A stretch of DNA of 64,000 bases from Putridiphycobacter sp045110285. GTDB lineage: Bacteria > Bacteroidota > Bacteroidia > Flavobacteriales_D > Crocinitomicaceae. The notes under the pieces were generated by a model. It was not told the origin of the DNA, made no database searches, and worked only from the letters and a program-made list of their open reading frames with translations. The DNA lies in assembly GCA_045110285.1 (NCBI GenBank), contig JBGCGA010000037.1, forward strand, positions 36,677 to 100,676. The letters run 5' to 3'. Shown here piece by piece: positions 52,285 to 62,186 of this stretch. Made by a program: the position numbers and the translations under genes. Every line of letters begins with the position of its first letter. The first letter of the stretch is position 1.

Positions 52285-55200
52285 ATGAAATTAAATAATC
52301 TGTTCGTATTTTTAGTTTTTCTGTTTGTTACCTCTGTTTCTGTAGGGCAAGTATCAGAAAAATATAACTCAAAATATGCTCAATTTTACAGAGCTGAGGC
52401 TTTATACGAAAAAGACAAGTTTAGCGCGGCCCAAGCTGAGTATTCTGCTTTTATGGAAACAGTAGATGATGTCAATGATCTATATTTTGTGAAAGCAAAG
52501 TACTATCATGCATTGAGTGCATTAAATCTTTATCATCCAACGGCAGAAAAGCTTCTGCTAGATTTTATTGAAGCATATCCAGAAACTGTTTACAAAGTTG
52601 ATATTTATTTGCAATTGGGTCATCACTATCACACACGAAGACGATATAAAGAAACCATAAAATGGTTATCTATGGTTGATCCCCTTGATTTGAAAGAACA
52701 CGAAATGCCTGAGTACTATTTTAATTTGGGATATGCTTACTTTACTCAGGAAAATTATAAATCAGCAAGAAATAAGTTTTATGAAATCATAAACGTGCAA
52801 TCCTCTTACCAAAGCCCAGCGCTATATTACTATTCTCATATTTCTTATTTGGAAAAAAACTACCAAGCAGCGCTTGAAGGTTTTAACAAACTAAAAAAAG
52901 ATGCATCTTTTCAGGAAATTGTACCATACTATATTACTCAAATATTTTATTTACAAGGCAAATATGAAGAGGTGATTAAATTAGCACCTGAAGTAGGTAA
53001 AAATAAAAATGAAAAACAAAATATTGAAATGTCAAAAATGGTGGGAGATGCCTACTATAGATTGGCAAAGTATGATGAAGCAGTGCCGTTCTTGGAATCG
53101 TACAACAATAAAAGTGCAACCACACGAGACGAAGATTACCAATTAGCCTATGCTTATTTTAAAAGTGGTGATTATCAAAATGCAGTCCCATTGTTTGATA
53201 AAGTTACCGGACCAATTGATGAGCTCAGTCAAGTAGCATATTATCATATAGCTGAATGTTATCTAAAGCAGGACCAATCGGTGGCTTCACGAGAGGCCTT
53301 TGACAGAGCAGCTCAATTAAATTTTGACAAGGAAATTGAAGAAGACGCATTGTATAACTATGCGCTACTTTCATACAAAATTGATTACAACCCATTTAAT
53401 GAGGCAGTAACAGCCATTACAAAGTATTTAGAAAAGTATCCTAATTCAAAGCATCAGCAGGAAATGTATCAATATTTGATTAATGTATATTCTACAATGA
53501 AAAACTATAAAGCTGCTATTGACTTTATGGAAAAAATCCCGAATAAAAATATACAAATAAAAAGCGCTTACCAAATGATGGCTTATAATTATGGAGTTGA
53601 ATTATTCCAGTCTGGCAAATATCCCAAAGCGATCAGTGCTTTTGAAAGAGTTAAAAAGTACCCTGTTGATAATGAAATGAACGCGCAAAGTTTATATTGG
53701 GTAGCTGAGTCCTACTACAAGACAAAAAAATATTCGAAAGCCATTTCAACATATCGTGAATTTTTAGAAGAACCAGGAGGTTATAATCTACCAATACATA
53801 ATGCAGCTTACTACAATATTGGGTATGCCTACTATGTAGAGAATAATTTTGAGCAGGCTATACAGTCTTTTCGGACTTATACTTTGGATAAAAATGAAAC
53901 TGATAAAGTGAAATTGGCAGATGCATATTTAAGAATTGGTGACTCCTACTACAAGACTTCTCAGGATGACGAAGCTATATCATACTATCAAAAGGCCATA
54001 GATGAAAATGCAGGTCAAGTTGATTATGCCAAGTTCCAAATGGGCAACTCCTTAGGATATAAGCAAAAGTATGAAGAGAAAGCAAAAATTATGCTTGATT
54101 TAGTTAAAGATGCAAAAAACGCTAATTCAGCAGCTAAGGCACTGTTTGAAGCGGCGGAAGCATACCGTTTAATGGATGACGAAGTGAATAGTTCGCATAA
54201 TGACAAAGCAATTACATACTACAACCAGTTAATTAACGATTTTCCAAAGCACAGTTTAGTAAAAGATGCCATTTTTCAAATTGGAATATTAGATTTTAAA
54301 AATAAAAGATACAAAGCAGCTGAATCGAGGTTTTTAACAATATTAAGAGACTACAAAGACGATACAAAACAAAAGGAAGCTTTGGCTAATTTAAAAGATG
54401 TATACAGCGCTTTGAATCAAGTAGACAAGTATGTGGCACTTGCTAAGGAATTTGAAATTACTTTGGACGACACGGAAAAAGAGGAACTGTATTATAATAG
54501 TGGGTTTGATTTGTATGAAGACCAGTCTTGGTCGCAGGCTATTTCAGCATTTAACGAGTATTTAACAAAGTTCTCTAAACCTAAGAACGCTCTTGAAGCT
54601 AATTTCTTAATTGCAAAATGCCAGCTAAATCTGAGCAACGATTTAGGAGCAGAAAGTGCCTATAAAAAAGTGCTGCAATTTCCAAATAGTAGATATACAG
54701 AAGAAGCTGCACTATTTGTTGCTGAAAGGCAATATGCTTCCAAAGACTATCAAAATGCCATTAATTCGTATAAGAAATTATTGGCAGCGGCGTCCTTTCC
54801 TAAAAATGAATTAATTGCTGATATTGGCTTAATGAGGTCTTATGCTTTTTTAGATGATTTTATTGCCTCTAAGTCACACGCGCAAAAAGTAATGGTAAAT
54901 GAGAACGCTTTAGATTTTGTAAAAACAGAAGCCAATTATGTAATGGCCAAAGCAAGTATTGAGGCATTAGATTATGAAACAGCTAAACCATATTTAGAAT
55001 ATGTGGTGGCCAATTCAAATGCAGCAATTGCGGCTGAATCGCAGTACTATTTAGCTTACAAATTCCATTTAGATGAGGATTACAAAGGATCAGAACAAGC
55101 TGTTCGGAAGCTGATAAAGCAAAATGGTGGATACAGTTATTGGGTTGCAAAGGCATTAATACTGCAGGCTAAAAACTCAATCGGATTAGATGATTTAGTT

Positions 55201-55377
55201 CAAGCTGAATACACCTTAAATAGCATTATCAAAGGGTATACTGTGTCAGATGATGGTATTTTATCTGAGGCTAATGAAGTCATGCAGGTACTAATTTCTC
55301 TTAAAAATAAAGAGAAAGACATTAACCCAGATTCGGAAAATACAATTGAAATAAATAATGATGAGAACGGAAACTAG
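52285..55377 (+). CDS. large tetratricopeptide repeat secreted protein
   Basis: A 1030-residue protein with a signal peptide (FVFLVFLFVTSVSVGQ). It is almost entirely TPR-type helical repeats, about 20 or more units such as YKETIKWLSMVDPLDL, LQLGHHYHTRRRYKE, AYYNIGYAYYVENNFEQAIQ and GDSYYKTSQDDEAISYYQKA. TPR stacks serve as protein-binding scaffolds, here in the periplasm or at the outer membrane. It overlaps the next gene (a barrel) by 20 bases. I recall such a long TPR protein next to a barrel as a recurring pair in Bacteroidota; function not established. Confidence 0.88.
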   Translation: MKLNNLFVFLVFLFVTSVSVGQVSEKYNSKYAQFYRAEALYEKDKFSAAQAEYSAFMETVDDVNDLYFVKAKYYHALSALNLYHPTAEKLLLDFIEAYPETVYKVDIYLQLGHHYHTRRRYKETIKWLSMVDPLDLKEHEMPEYYFNLGYAYFTQENYKSARNKFYEIINVQSSYQSPALYYYSHISYLEKNYQAALEGFNKLKKDASFQEIVPYYITQIFYLQGKYEEVIKLAPEVGKNKNEKQNIEMSKMVGDAYYRLAKYDEAVPFLESYNNKSATTRDEDYQLAYAYFKSGDYQNAVPLFDKVTGPIDELSQVAYYHIAECYLKQDQSVASREAFDRAAQLNFDKEIEEDALYNYALLSYKIDYNPFNEAVTAITKYLEKYPNSKHQQEMYQYLINVYSTMKNYKAAIDFMEKIPNKNIQIKSAYQMMAYNYGVELFQSGKYPKAISAFERVKKYPVDNEMNAQSLYWVAESYYKTKKYSKAISTYREFLEEPGGYNLPIHNAAYYNIGYAYYVENNFEQAIQSFRTYTLDKNETDKVKLADAYLRIGDSYYKTSQDDEAISYYQKAIDENAGQVDYAKFQMGNSLGYKQKYEEKAKIMLDLVKDAKNANSAAKALFEAAEAYRLMDDEVNSSHNDKAITYYNQLINDFPKHSLVKDAIFQIGILDFKNKRYKAAESRFLTILRDYKDDTKQKEALANLKDVYSALNQVDKYVALAKEFEITLDDTEKEELYYNSGFDLYEDQSWSQAISAFNEYLTKFSKPKNALEANFLIAKCQLNLSNDLGAESAYKKVLQFPNSRYTEEAALFVAERQYASKDYQNAINSYKKLLAAASFPKNELIADIGLMRSYAFLDDFIASKSHAQKVMVNENALDFVKTEANYVMAKASIEALDYETAKPYLEYVVANSNAAIAAESQYYLAYKFHLDEDYKGSEQAVRKLIKQNGGYSYWVAKALILQAKNSIGLDDLVQAEYTLNSIIKGYTVSDDGILSEANEVMQVLISLKNKEKDINPDSENTIEINNDENGN

Positions 55378-57091
55378 AATATTAGCACTTTGCTTGGGCT
55401 GGTTACTCATTCCAGTAGCCGCTTTTTGTCAACCAGATACTACAGTTAATACTGGTACTTCCGTTACAGATATTATATCTGTTGCAGTAAGGAATGTTTC
55501 ACCATCATACAGAAGATCTGAAAATCCAGAAATTATTGATACTGTTATCCCGTTGCCTACTTTTACATATCCACTATTGAATAAAAACGTTGAAACAAAA
55601 ATTTATGTTGAAGATATTTCTGCATCAAGAATAAAAATTGTTCCGAAGCTAGAAAAATTGTACCCAGGATATGTTAAAATGGGTATTGGAAATTACACTA
55701 TGCCGCTTGGTGAGGTTTACTATAATGCATTGCGAAACAGAAAATACAATTATGGTATTCATGCCAATCATTTGTCCTCTTTTGGAAGTTTAAAAGAATA
55801 TGCACCTAGTCAATTTGACTTATCAACAGGAAAACTGTTTGGCGATTTCTTTTTGCGACAGCATGAAATAAACACACAAGTAAACTATTTAAACCATGGC
55901 TACCAATATTACGGAATTTTGAATGATTCTATCCCTAAAGATTCTCTCAGAAACCGAGTTGCAGCATACAAAGGAGCAGTTCAATTTTCAAATTCGCCCA
56001 GCAGAGACAGTGCAAAATTACTGTATGATGCCTATGCAAATTATCAGTTTTTTCATGAATTCAATAGAGATTCTTTAAAAAGAGGAACAGCAAATGTGAG
56101 AGAAAACACAATAAATTTTGGTAGTGTTTTTAGATTTAAACATCAAGAAAACTGGTTTGCTCTGCAAGCAGATTTTTTACTAAATTACTATAAGTATGGT
56201 GAAGGAGATTCTTCAGTGGCGATTATTGATAGAAGAGAATCTAGAAATAACATCATCAGTTTAAAACCAACAATTACAAGTTTTCAATTTAATAGTAAAT
56301 TAAGAGCTGAGGTAGGACTGGATATGAATTTTGATATTCACAATGCCAAAATTTTTAAACCTGTTCCAATTGTTAATGCTCAGTACGACTTACTAAAGGG
56401 AATATTGATCCCTTATGCAGGGATAGGGGGAGACTTAACTCAGAACTCGTTTTATCACCTAAACCGAACCAACCCTTTTATTATTTCCTCACTAGAGTTA
56501 AGAAACCGGAAAGAATTTAAGCTATATGCGGGACTAAAAGGGAGCTTTTCAAAACGGATTTCGTACAATGCTATGGTCCATTCCACAAATTATACAGATT
56601 ATGCTTTGTTTGTAAACGACACTGTATTTTCTGATCAATACAAGTTTGGAGTAGTGTATGATAATATCAGGGTAACAGGATTAAAAGGAAGTGTGACATA
56701 TCAGCAAGATGAAAAATTAAAAGTTGACGCCTACACAGAATTAAACAGGTACAGTGTTGATGCAGAAAAGTATGCTTGGCACTTGCCAGAATTGGTAATT
56801 GGTTTAAGAGGGAATTATAATTTATATGATAAAATTTATGTGAAGGCAGATTTGAGTTTACAAGGTGGGCGAAAAAGCCCAGGAGGGTTGTTTCAACCTC
56901 TAAATACTGATGATAAAAAATATAATCTCGGTTTTATTAATGACATCAATTTGGAAGCAGAGTACCGATACAATAAACGAATCTCCGCTTTCATTCAATT
57001 TAGTAATTTAGCTAGTCAGCAATATTTCAGGTGGAATAACTATCCAGTGCAACGGTTTCAAGTCCTAGGAGGCGTAACATTTAGTTTCTAA
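55358..57091 (+). CDS. outer-membrane beta-barrel protein (TonB-dependent-receptor-like barrel without plug)
   Basis: A 577-residue protein with a signal peptide (ILALCLGWLLIPVAAFCQ). The long barrel part contains TonB-receptor-like strands (YNYGIHANHLSSFGSLKEYA, LRAEVGLDMNFDIHNA, FKLYAGLKGSFSKRISY) and ends in QVLGGVTFSF with terminal Phe, the usual signal for BAM. No N-terminal plug domain or TonB box is recognisable, and it is shorter than a full receptor, so it is a barrel-only relative. The start lies 20 bases within the TPR gene end, implying coupled translation and a likely partnership. ATG at 55358 or 55361. Confidence 0.82.
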   Translation: MMRTETRILALCLGWLLIPVAAFCQPDTTVNTGTSVTDIISVAVRNVSPSYRRSENPEIIDTVIPLPTFTYPLLNKNVETKIYVEDISASRIKIVPKLEKLYPGYVKMGIGNYTMPLGEVYYNALRNRKYNYGIHANHLSSFGSLKEYAPSQFDLSTGKLFGDFFLRQHEINTQVNYLNHGYQYYGILNDSIPKDSLRNRVAAYKGAVQFSNSPSRDSAKLLYDAYANYQFFHEFNRDSLKRGTANVRENTINFGSVFRFKHQENWFALQADFLLNYYKYGEGDSSVAIIDRRESRNNIISLKPTITSFQFNSKLRAEVGLDMNFDIHNAKIFKPVPIVNAQYDLLKGILIPYAGIGGDLTQNSFYHLNRTNPFIISSLELRNRKEFKLYAGLKGSFSKRISYNAMVHSTNYTDYALFVNDTVFSDQYKFGVVYDNIRVTGLKGSVTYQQDEKLKVDAYTELNRYSVDAEKYAWHLPELVIGLRGNYNLYDKIYVKADLSLQGGRKSPGGLFQPLNTDDKKYNLGFINDINLEAEYRYNKRISAFIQFSNLASQQYFRWNNYPVQRFQVLGGVTFSF

Positions 57092-57125
57092 ATTCGAACA
57101 TTTTTTTTTGGCTCCATATTTGAAT

Positions 57126-57133
57126 TATATTTG
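57126..57133 (+). promoter_or_regulatory. candidate -7 box before the gene at 57136
   Basis: TATATTTG matches TAnnTTTG, with a TTTG word 15 bases upstream (slightly close). If real, transcription would begin at about 57140 and the usable start would be ATG 57142. Confidence 0.35.
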
Positions 57134-57135
57134 TG

Positions 57136-57975
57136 ATGCAAATGAAATGTCATTTTTTAAAATTTGTTTTTTTCCTCCTTAGCTTCGGATCTTTTTTTTC
57201 CGCAACAAGCCAAGTATTAAATTTATCAAAAAAAGATTCGATAAAAGGCGATTTTACTGCTTTTTCAGTCGATAATATTGGGAACGTATACCTAAGTCAT
57301 CAGGATGTAATTACAAAATTGAACGTCAATCTCGACACTATTTTTTCAACCTCCTTAAAGGCTCATTTTCCCACTTTTATACAAGCAGTTAAAAATTTCC
57401 GAATCCTAACATTCGATCAAGAAAGGGGTATTGTCCAGTTTTTTGATAACACATTAACACCACTCACTGATGGTCTGAATTTATACGATTTGGACATGGT
57501 GCAACCTATTTTGGTTTGCGAATCCTTTAACGGAAACAGCTTTTGGGTGCTGGATGCCGGAACATTGCGGCTGTTAAAAGTAAACGAAGCTTTTAAAGTG
57601 ATAACAGAAATAGAAAATTTGAGTTTCTTAACTAGTACGGAAATATTACCAACAGAAATGATAGAGTATAACGATTTGCTGTATATCTTAATTCCAAATC
57701 AATATATTTTAGTTTTTGATGCTTTTGGAACCCTTATTCAAAAACTACCAACAAAAACAGAGTGGATTAGCATCTACAAAAATGCAATTCTTCAATTCAA
57801 TTTTCCTTATTTTCAATTTGTTAACAAGTTGTTAGTTGACTCCGAAATGGCATGTAAATGGCCACTGCCAGACATCAAGTCATTCCATATTTCTAATAAG
57901 TTTTTATTTGTTCTAACTAAATCTGGATTTTTTAGAGGGAAGATTAATCAGCCAACTCCTGCAAAAAATAACTAA
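57136..57975 (+). CDS. secreted propeller-like protein of unknown function
   Basis: A 279-residue protein with a signal peptide (FVFFLLSFGSFFSATSQ). ATG 57136 is taken as start; GTG 57133 and ATG 57142 are alternatives. The body has repeated hydrophobic strand pairs of the type 'VDNIGNVYLSHQDVITKLN', 'FWVLDAGTLRLLKVNE', 'YNDLLYILIPNQYILVFDA', like NHL or SMP-30-type beta-propeller blades, about five of them. No catalytic residues are recognisable. It follows the barrel gene 44 bases downstream on the same strand and precedes the PASTA gene; it may act in the same envelope complex. Confidence 0.65.
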   Translation: MQMKCHFLKFVFFLLSFGSFFSATSQVLNLSKKDSIKGDFTAFSVDNIGNVYLSHQDVITKLNVNLDTIFSTSLKAHFPTFIQAVKNFRILTFDQERGIVQFFDNTLTPLTDGLNLYDLDMVQPILVCESFNGNSFWVLDAGTLRLLKVNEAFKVITEIENLSFLTSTEILPTEMIEYNDLLYILIPNQYILVFDAFGTLIQKLPTKTEWISIYKNAILQFNFPYFQFVNKLLVDSEMACKWPLPDIKSFHISNKFLFVLTKSGFFRGKINQPTPAKNN

Positions 57976-58021
57976 GGTGTTAGCAAATCAGAAATAGTTA
58001 TCGAATTTACTTAGGTTTTAA

Positions 58022-58029
58022 TATCTTTG
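58022..58029 (+). promoter_or_regulatory. candidate -7 box for the PASTA-domain gene
   Basis: TATCTTTG matches TAnnTTTG, 22 bases before the ATG at 58052. No good -33 TTG found. Confidence 0.5.
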
Positions 58030-58051
58030 CCTTCAAATCATAGATTGTTTA

Positions 58052-58834
58052 ATGAAAAGCATATTCAGTTTTATTTTTAGTAAAAAATATCTTTATCACA
58101 TACTTGCTATTATAATTGTATGGATTATTGTGATTTTTGGAACTCTATGGTACTTAAAAAGTCATACCAATTTTGGTGAAAAAATAGCAGTCCCTTCACT
58201 CTACAAAATTCATGCTGATGATATTGAAGAATTAATGCAGTCAAAAGGCTTGGATTATGAAATTGTTGATTCTGTGTATATTGATAATTGGCCAAAAGGT
58301 ACGGTTTGTTGGCAGCATCCTAAACCAACAGATTCAACGAGCCAATTTGTAAAAAGCGGAAGGATTATTCAGCTTTCTGTTGTGCCGTTGAAGCCAAAAA
58401 TGGTAAAAGTGCCAATAGTGTTAGATGAATCGAAACGTATGGCAGAGGGCCATTTAGAAGCGCTTGGAATCAGAGTAAAAGTAACTTATAAACCTTCCAA
58501 CGTAGGTAAAGGGTATGTGATGGAACAAATTGTGGGTGGTAAGCAAGTAAAAAAAGATCAAGAAGTTATCGTTCCAAAAGGCAGCTTGGTTGAACTAATT
58601 GTTGCAAAAGGAAATGGTGGCGTCATGGTATCGCTACCAAATTTACAAGGTCTTACAATAAGTCAAGCTCGCCAACGTTTAATTAACCTTAATCTAGCCC
58701 TGCACGAAGAATGTCCAAGCTGCAATAGCGAGGAAGAATTTGAAAATGCTGTTATAAAAAGTCAATCGCCATTGGGTGGCGAAGGCGCTAATGCCGCTTC
58801 AGGATCAATCATTACTGTTTGGGCAGAAAAGTAA
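58052..58834 (+). CDS. PASTA domain-containing membrane protein
   Basis: A 260-residue protein with one N-terminal helix (about residues 14-33) anchoring three PASTA domains in the periplasm: about 44-110 (begins AVPSLYKIHADDIEELMQSK), 115-185 (VPIVLDESKRMAEGHLEALG) and 190-260 (LPNLQGLTISQARQRLINLN). PASTA domains bind peptidoglycan muropeptides or beta-lactams in Ser/Thr kinases and PBPs, but there is no kinase or transpeptidase domain here. A role as a wall-binding or regulatory module is inferred. It precedes the T9SS and rluD genes; PASTA-rluD linkage is common in this phylum as I recall. Confidence 0.9.
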   Translation: MKSIFSFIFSKKYLYHILAIIIVWIIVIFGTLWYLKSHTNFGEKIAVPSLYKIHADDIEELMQSKGLDYEIVDSVYIDNWPKGTVCWQHPKPTDSTSQFVKSGRIIQLSVVPLKPKMVKVPIVLDESKRMAEGHLEALGIRVKVTYKPSNVGKGYVMEQIVGGKQVKKDQEVIVPKGSLVELIVAKGNGGVMVSLPNLQGLTISQARQRLINLNLALHEECPSCNSEEEFENAVIKSQSPLGGEGANAASGSIITVWAEK

Positions 58835-58839
58835 AAAAA

Positions 58840-61050
58840 ATGACAAAGTTTTTTCTATTAGTTATACTATTATCTTCCAACGCTGTTTTTGCGCAAGACA
58901 CACTTGTACCTCTAGAATTTAATCCGTACCTAAAAGATATTGATATTAAGAAATCTGGAAATTCAACAGATAGCACGTTTGTATTCATTTATGATAATCT
59001 TGAATTACCAGTCTTTGACGACTTTTCTATTAATAAATGGGTGAAGTATGAATCTGAATATACTGGTCCTAATGTGACTTCAGTGTTGAACTATTATTTA
59101 ATAGATGGGGGAACCTTGCAGGGCCTTCCGGCTAGTACAATGCTGTGCGATAGTAATAAAGCTAGATTAAAAACTGTTATTATCGTTGATGGAGAAGTAG
59201 AGGATTCAGTTTATACAAATTTTAGTTCAGGAATTTCTGTACTAATAGATGATTTGAATGACGTACAACAAGTATTTCCTCCCCCAGTTACACTCTATGA
59301 AGAATGCTATACTTTAATTGATACTCTAGTAAATGGCGTTTTAGTTGGTTTGCAGGATACCATCTTTTACGCTCCAGATTATACTCAAGATAGTGCTAGA
59401 GTATTTACTGCCGATATTTCAACTGATGATGAAATTTGGGAAGACGATTATGCCTGTCATAATTACCGATTCCCTGTTGAGCCTAAGTCTTTGGGGGTGG
59501 CAACGCTAGATGGCGTTAGTAACGACGGGTATCCTTATGATTTTGGAAGTTCAAATGCTTATGGGATAGCCGACTATTTAACCTCCAAACCTATCAATAT
59601 GCTTGGGAAATCTAATGTTTACCTTACTTTTTTATACCAAGCAAAAGGTTTTGGTAATTCACCTGAAAATGTCGATTCACTAAAGGTTGAATTTTATTCT
59701 GAAACTTTTGATATCTGGTATCCAATTTGGGGAACAAGTGGAGATGTAGTTGATAATACATGGAATACGGCGCAGATAGAAATATCAGCAAATTTATTCT
59801 TGCAAGATGGGTTTAAATTCAGATTTTCAAACAATGCAACACTGTCAGGTCAATTAGATCATTGGCATATCGATTATGTCAACCTCAGAGAAAACTCATT
59901 TGATGGAGATACTATTATTGATGATTTAGCCATCTCTTATCCAATCGAAACATTTTTAAAAGATTTTACCGCAGCTCCCTGGGATCACTACAATAATTTA
60001 TCAAATCCTACATCTGTGATGATTGATGACTACGATATGTTGATTAAGAATAATCATATTGCTGATAAAATTTCAAATGCAGGAGCACTGACTATTGATG
60101 GGAACAATTTTAGTTTGCCTATCACCAGCACTGGTAATTGGAATGTAGGGACTAATATTTACACATTTAATGTCGGGAATCAGCCATACAATTTTCCTCA
60201 AAATTCAAGTATTCCTAAGGGTGAGTTTGATGTTAAAATGAATATTGCAACAAGTACAACCAATATTATTTCCGAAAATGACACCACTTATTTTACTCAG
60301 CGGTTCAGAAATTATTATGCTTATGACGACGGAACTGCTGAAACTGGATACGGAGTGTTGGATAACAATGCCCAAATTGCCTATCAATTTGAGGCATACG
60401 AAGCAGATACACTTACAGGAATATTAATGAAGTTTATTCCAAACGTTACGGATGTCACAAATAATATATTTTTAATAACAGTGTGGGAAGATAGCGCTGG
60501 TTTGCCTGGTGAAATTATTTACAAAGATGATTTTTTTAGCCCTCATTATCCCAAATATGCTGCGGGGAAAAGACAGTATTCATATTATAAGTTTAACGGG
60601 AATGCAGCAATACCAGTTCCTAAAAAGTACTTTATCGGTTTTGAGCAGATTGAAGATCAAAATTTATTTCTTGGATTCGACTTAAATAATAATAATCAAG
60701 ATAAAATATTCTACAATACTGGAGGAAATTGGGGAAATGCATCATTTCCAGGGTCTTTAATTATGCGTCCAGTGTACTCCACAGGTTTAAACAACACACT
60801 TGAAGTACAACCTGTATTACCCGAAAAAGTAGCTTTTAATATGTACCCTAATCCGGTTACTCATGTCTTAACTATTCAAGATCTGCCGAATAGCTATCAG
60901 GTTAAAGTTTTTGATTTATCAGGTCGTGAAGTGAAAGCGGCTGATAGTAACCAAATTGATTTTTCACATTTAAACAGTGGTTTCTATATTGTTAATATTG
61001 CAAACGAATCAGGAATTTCAGTTTATTCTCAGAAAATAATTAAACAGTAA
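58840..61050 (+). CDS. T9SS type A sorting domain-containing secreted protein
   Basis: A 736-residue protein from ATG 58840, with signal peptide MTKFFLLVILLSSNAVFAQ; the frame could begin 21 bases earlier with TTG, inside the PASTA gene. The body is a beta-rich, acidic protein with a jellyroll-type segment (about 230-350: VYLTFLYQAKGFG, WHIDYVNLRE), a later segment about 480-650, and a type A sorting domain at the end (FNMYPNPVTHVLTIQDL, FDLSGREVKAAD, NSGFYIVNIANESG). It is exported by T9SS and attached or released. The ligand is unknown. It shares its last base with the rluD start. Confidence 0.85.
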   Translation: MTKFFLLVILLSSNAVFAQDTLVPLEFNPYLKDIDIKKSGNSTDSTFVFIYDNLELPVFDDFSINKWVKYESEYTGPNVTSVLNYYLIDGGTLQGLPASTMLCDSNKARLKTVIIVDGEVEDSVYTNFSSGISVLIDDLNDVQQVFPPPVTLYEECYTLIDTLVNGVLVGLQDTIFYAPDYTQDSARVFTADISTDDEIWEDDYACHNYRFPVEPKSLGVATLDGVSNDGYPYDFGSSNAYGIADYLTSKPINMLGKSNVYLTFLYQAKGFGNSPENVDSLKVEFYSETFDIWYPIWGTSGDVVDNTWNTAQIEISANLFLQDGFKFRFSNNATLSGQLDHWHIDYVNLRENSFDGDTIIDDLAISYPIETFLKDFTAAPWDHYNNLSNPTSVMIDDYDMLIKNNHIADKISNAGALTIDGNNFSLPITSTGNWNVGTNIYTFNVGNQPYNFPQNSSIPKGEFDVKMNIATSTTNIISENDTTYFTQRFRNYYAYDDGTAETGYGVLDNNAQIAYQFEAYEADTLTGILMKFIPNVTDVTNNIFLITVWEDSAGLPGEIIYKDDFFSPHYPKYAAGKRQYSYYKFNGNAAIPVPKKYFIGFEQIEDQNLFLGFDLNNNNQDKIFYNTGGNWGNASFPGSLIMRPVYSTGLNNTLEVQPVLPEKVAFNMYPNPVTHVLTIQDLPNSYQVKVFDLSGREVKAADSNQIDFSHLNSGFYIVNIANESGISVYSQKIIKQ

Positions 61051-62075
61051 TGGACGATTCAGAACAAGATAAAGATGATTTTTTCGAACATCATCAAGTT
61101 GTTGCAGATCAAGGACAGGAAATTGTTAGAGTAGATAAATTTTTGCTCGAAAGAATTCCAAACACATCTCGTAGTAAATTACAGAATCTTATTAAAGAAG
61201 AATATATTTTAGTGAATGATAAAGCTGTGAAAACTAACTATAAAATTCACCCTGGTGATGTAGTTGTAGTGAATATGCCGCATCCTGTTAGAGAATTGGA
61301 GCTAATTCCAGAAGATATTCCCTTAGATATCATTCATGAAGACAATAGTATAATTATAGTCAATAAGCCATCTGACATGGTGGTGCATCCAGGTTATGGC
61401 AACTACACAGGTACTTTAATGAATGCGCTTGTCTTTCACTTCGATAATTTACCTGCTAGAGATGATTACCAAACCAGACCAGGCTTGGTACACAGAATAG
61501 ATAAGCACACAACGGGAATCTTGGTCGTAGCTAAAACTGAAAAAGCATTGACAATGTTAAGTCAACAATTTTTCGATCGCACATCAGAAAGAACCTATCA
61601 AGCATTAGTTTGGGGTGATCTTGATGAAGACAAAGGCACAATAATTGGTGCAATTGGTCGTTCACAGAAAGACAGGAAAGTTTTTCAAGTCTATGATGAG
61701 GAAGAGGGCTACGGAAAACATGCTGTTACACATTACAAAGTAATTGAAAGATTTAGATATGTCACACTTGTTGAATGCAAGCTAGAAACGGGAAGGACTC
61801 ATCAAATTAGAGTGCATTTTAAACACATTGGTCATCCATTATTTCACGACTTAGAATATGGTGGAGACAGAATACTAAAAGGAACAACTTTTACAAAATA
61901 TAGACAGTTTATTGAAAACTGTTTTAAGTTAATTGATGGGCAAGCGCTGCATGCAAAAACACTAGGTTTTACTCATCCCGAAACTGATGAGTTTGTATCG
62001 TTTAATTCTGACTTGCCAACTGGCTTTATCATGTTGCTTAACAAATGGCGACAATACGCCAAACAAGAAGCTTAA
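61050..62075 (+). CDS. rluD: RluA/RluD-family 23S rRNA pseudouridine synthase
   Basis: A 341-residue protein with an N-terminal S4 domain (about 20-75, VDKFLLERIPNTSRSKLQNLI) and a PseudoU_synth_2 domain. The catalytic Asp is in HRIDKHTTGILVVAKT. Further motifs: VVHPGYGNYTGTLMNALVF and GRTHQIRVHFKHIGHPLFHD. RluD-type enzymes modify uridines in helix 69 of 23S rRNA. The start overlaps the T9SS gene stop by one base. Confidence 0.94.
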   Translation: MDDSEQDKDDFFEHHQVVADQGQEIVRVDKFLLERIPNTSRSKLQNLIKEEYILVNDKAVKTNYKIHPGDVVVVNMPHPVRELELIPEDIPLDIIHEDNSIIIVNKPSDMVVHPGYGNYTGTLMNALVFHFDNLPARDDYQTRPGLVHRIDKHTTGILVVAKTEKALTMLSQQFFDRTSERTYQALVWGDLDEDKGTIIGAIGRSQKDRKVFQVYDEEEGYGKHAVTHYKVIERFRYVTLVECKLETGRTHQIRVHFKHIGHPLFHDLEYGGDRILKGTTFTKYRQFIENCFKLIDGQALHAKTLGFTHPETDEFVSFNSDLPTGFIMLLNKWRQYAKQEA

Positions 62076-62141
62076 AAAACGAATTTTTAAATAGGATTTT
62101 AATAAAACAGAAATATAATTTACTAATTAAATATATTTTAC

Positions 62142-62149
62142 TATTTTCG
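62142..62149 (+). promoter_or_regulatory. candidate -7 box for the PorE-like gene
   Basis: TATTTTCG is a near match to TAnnTTTG (one mismatch), 37 bases before the ATG at 62187. Confidence 0.3.
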
Positions 62150-62186
62150 TCCATTGTTATATAGGACTAATAAAACTACCACCTCT

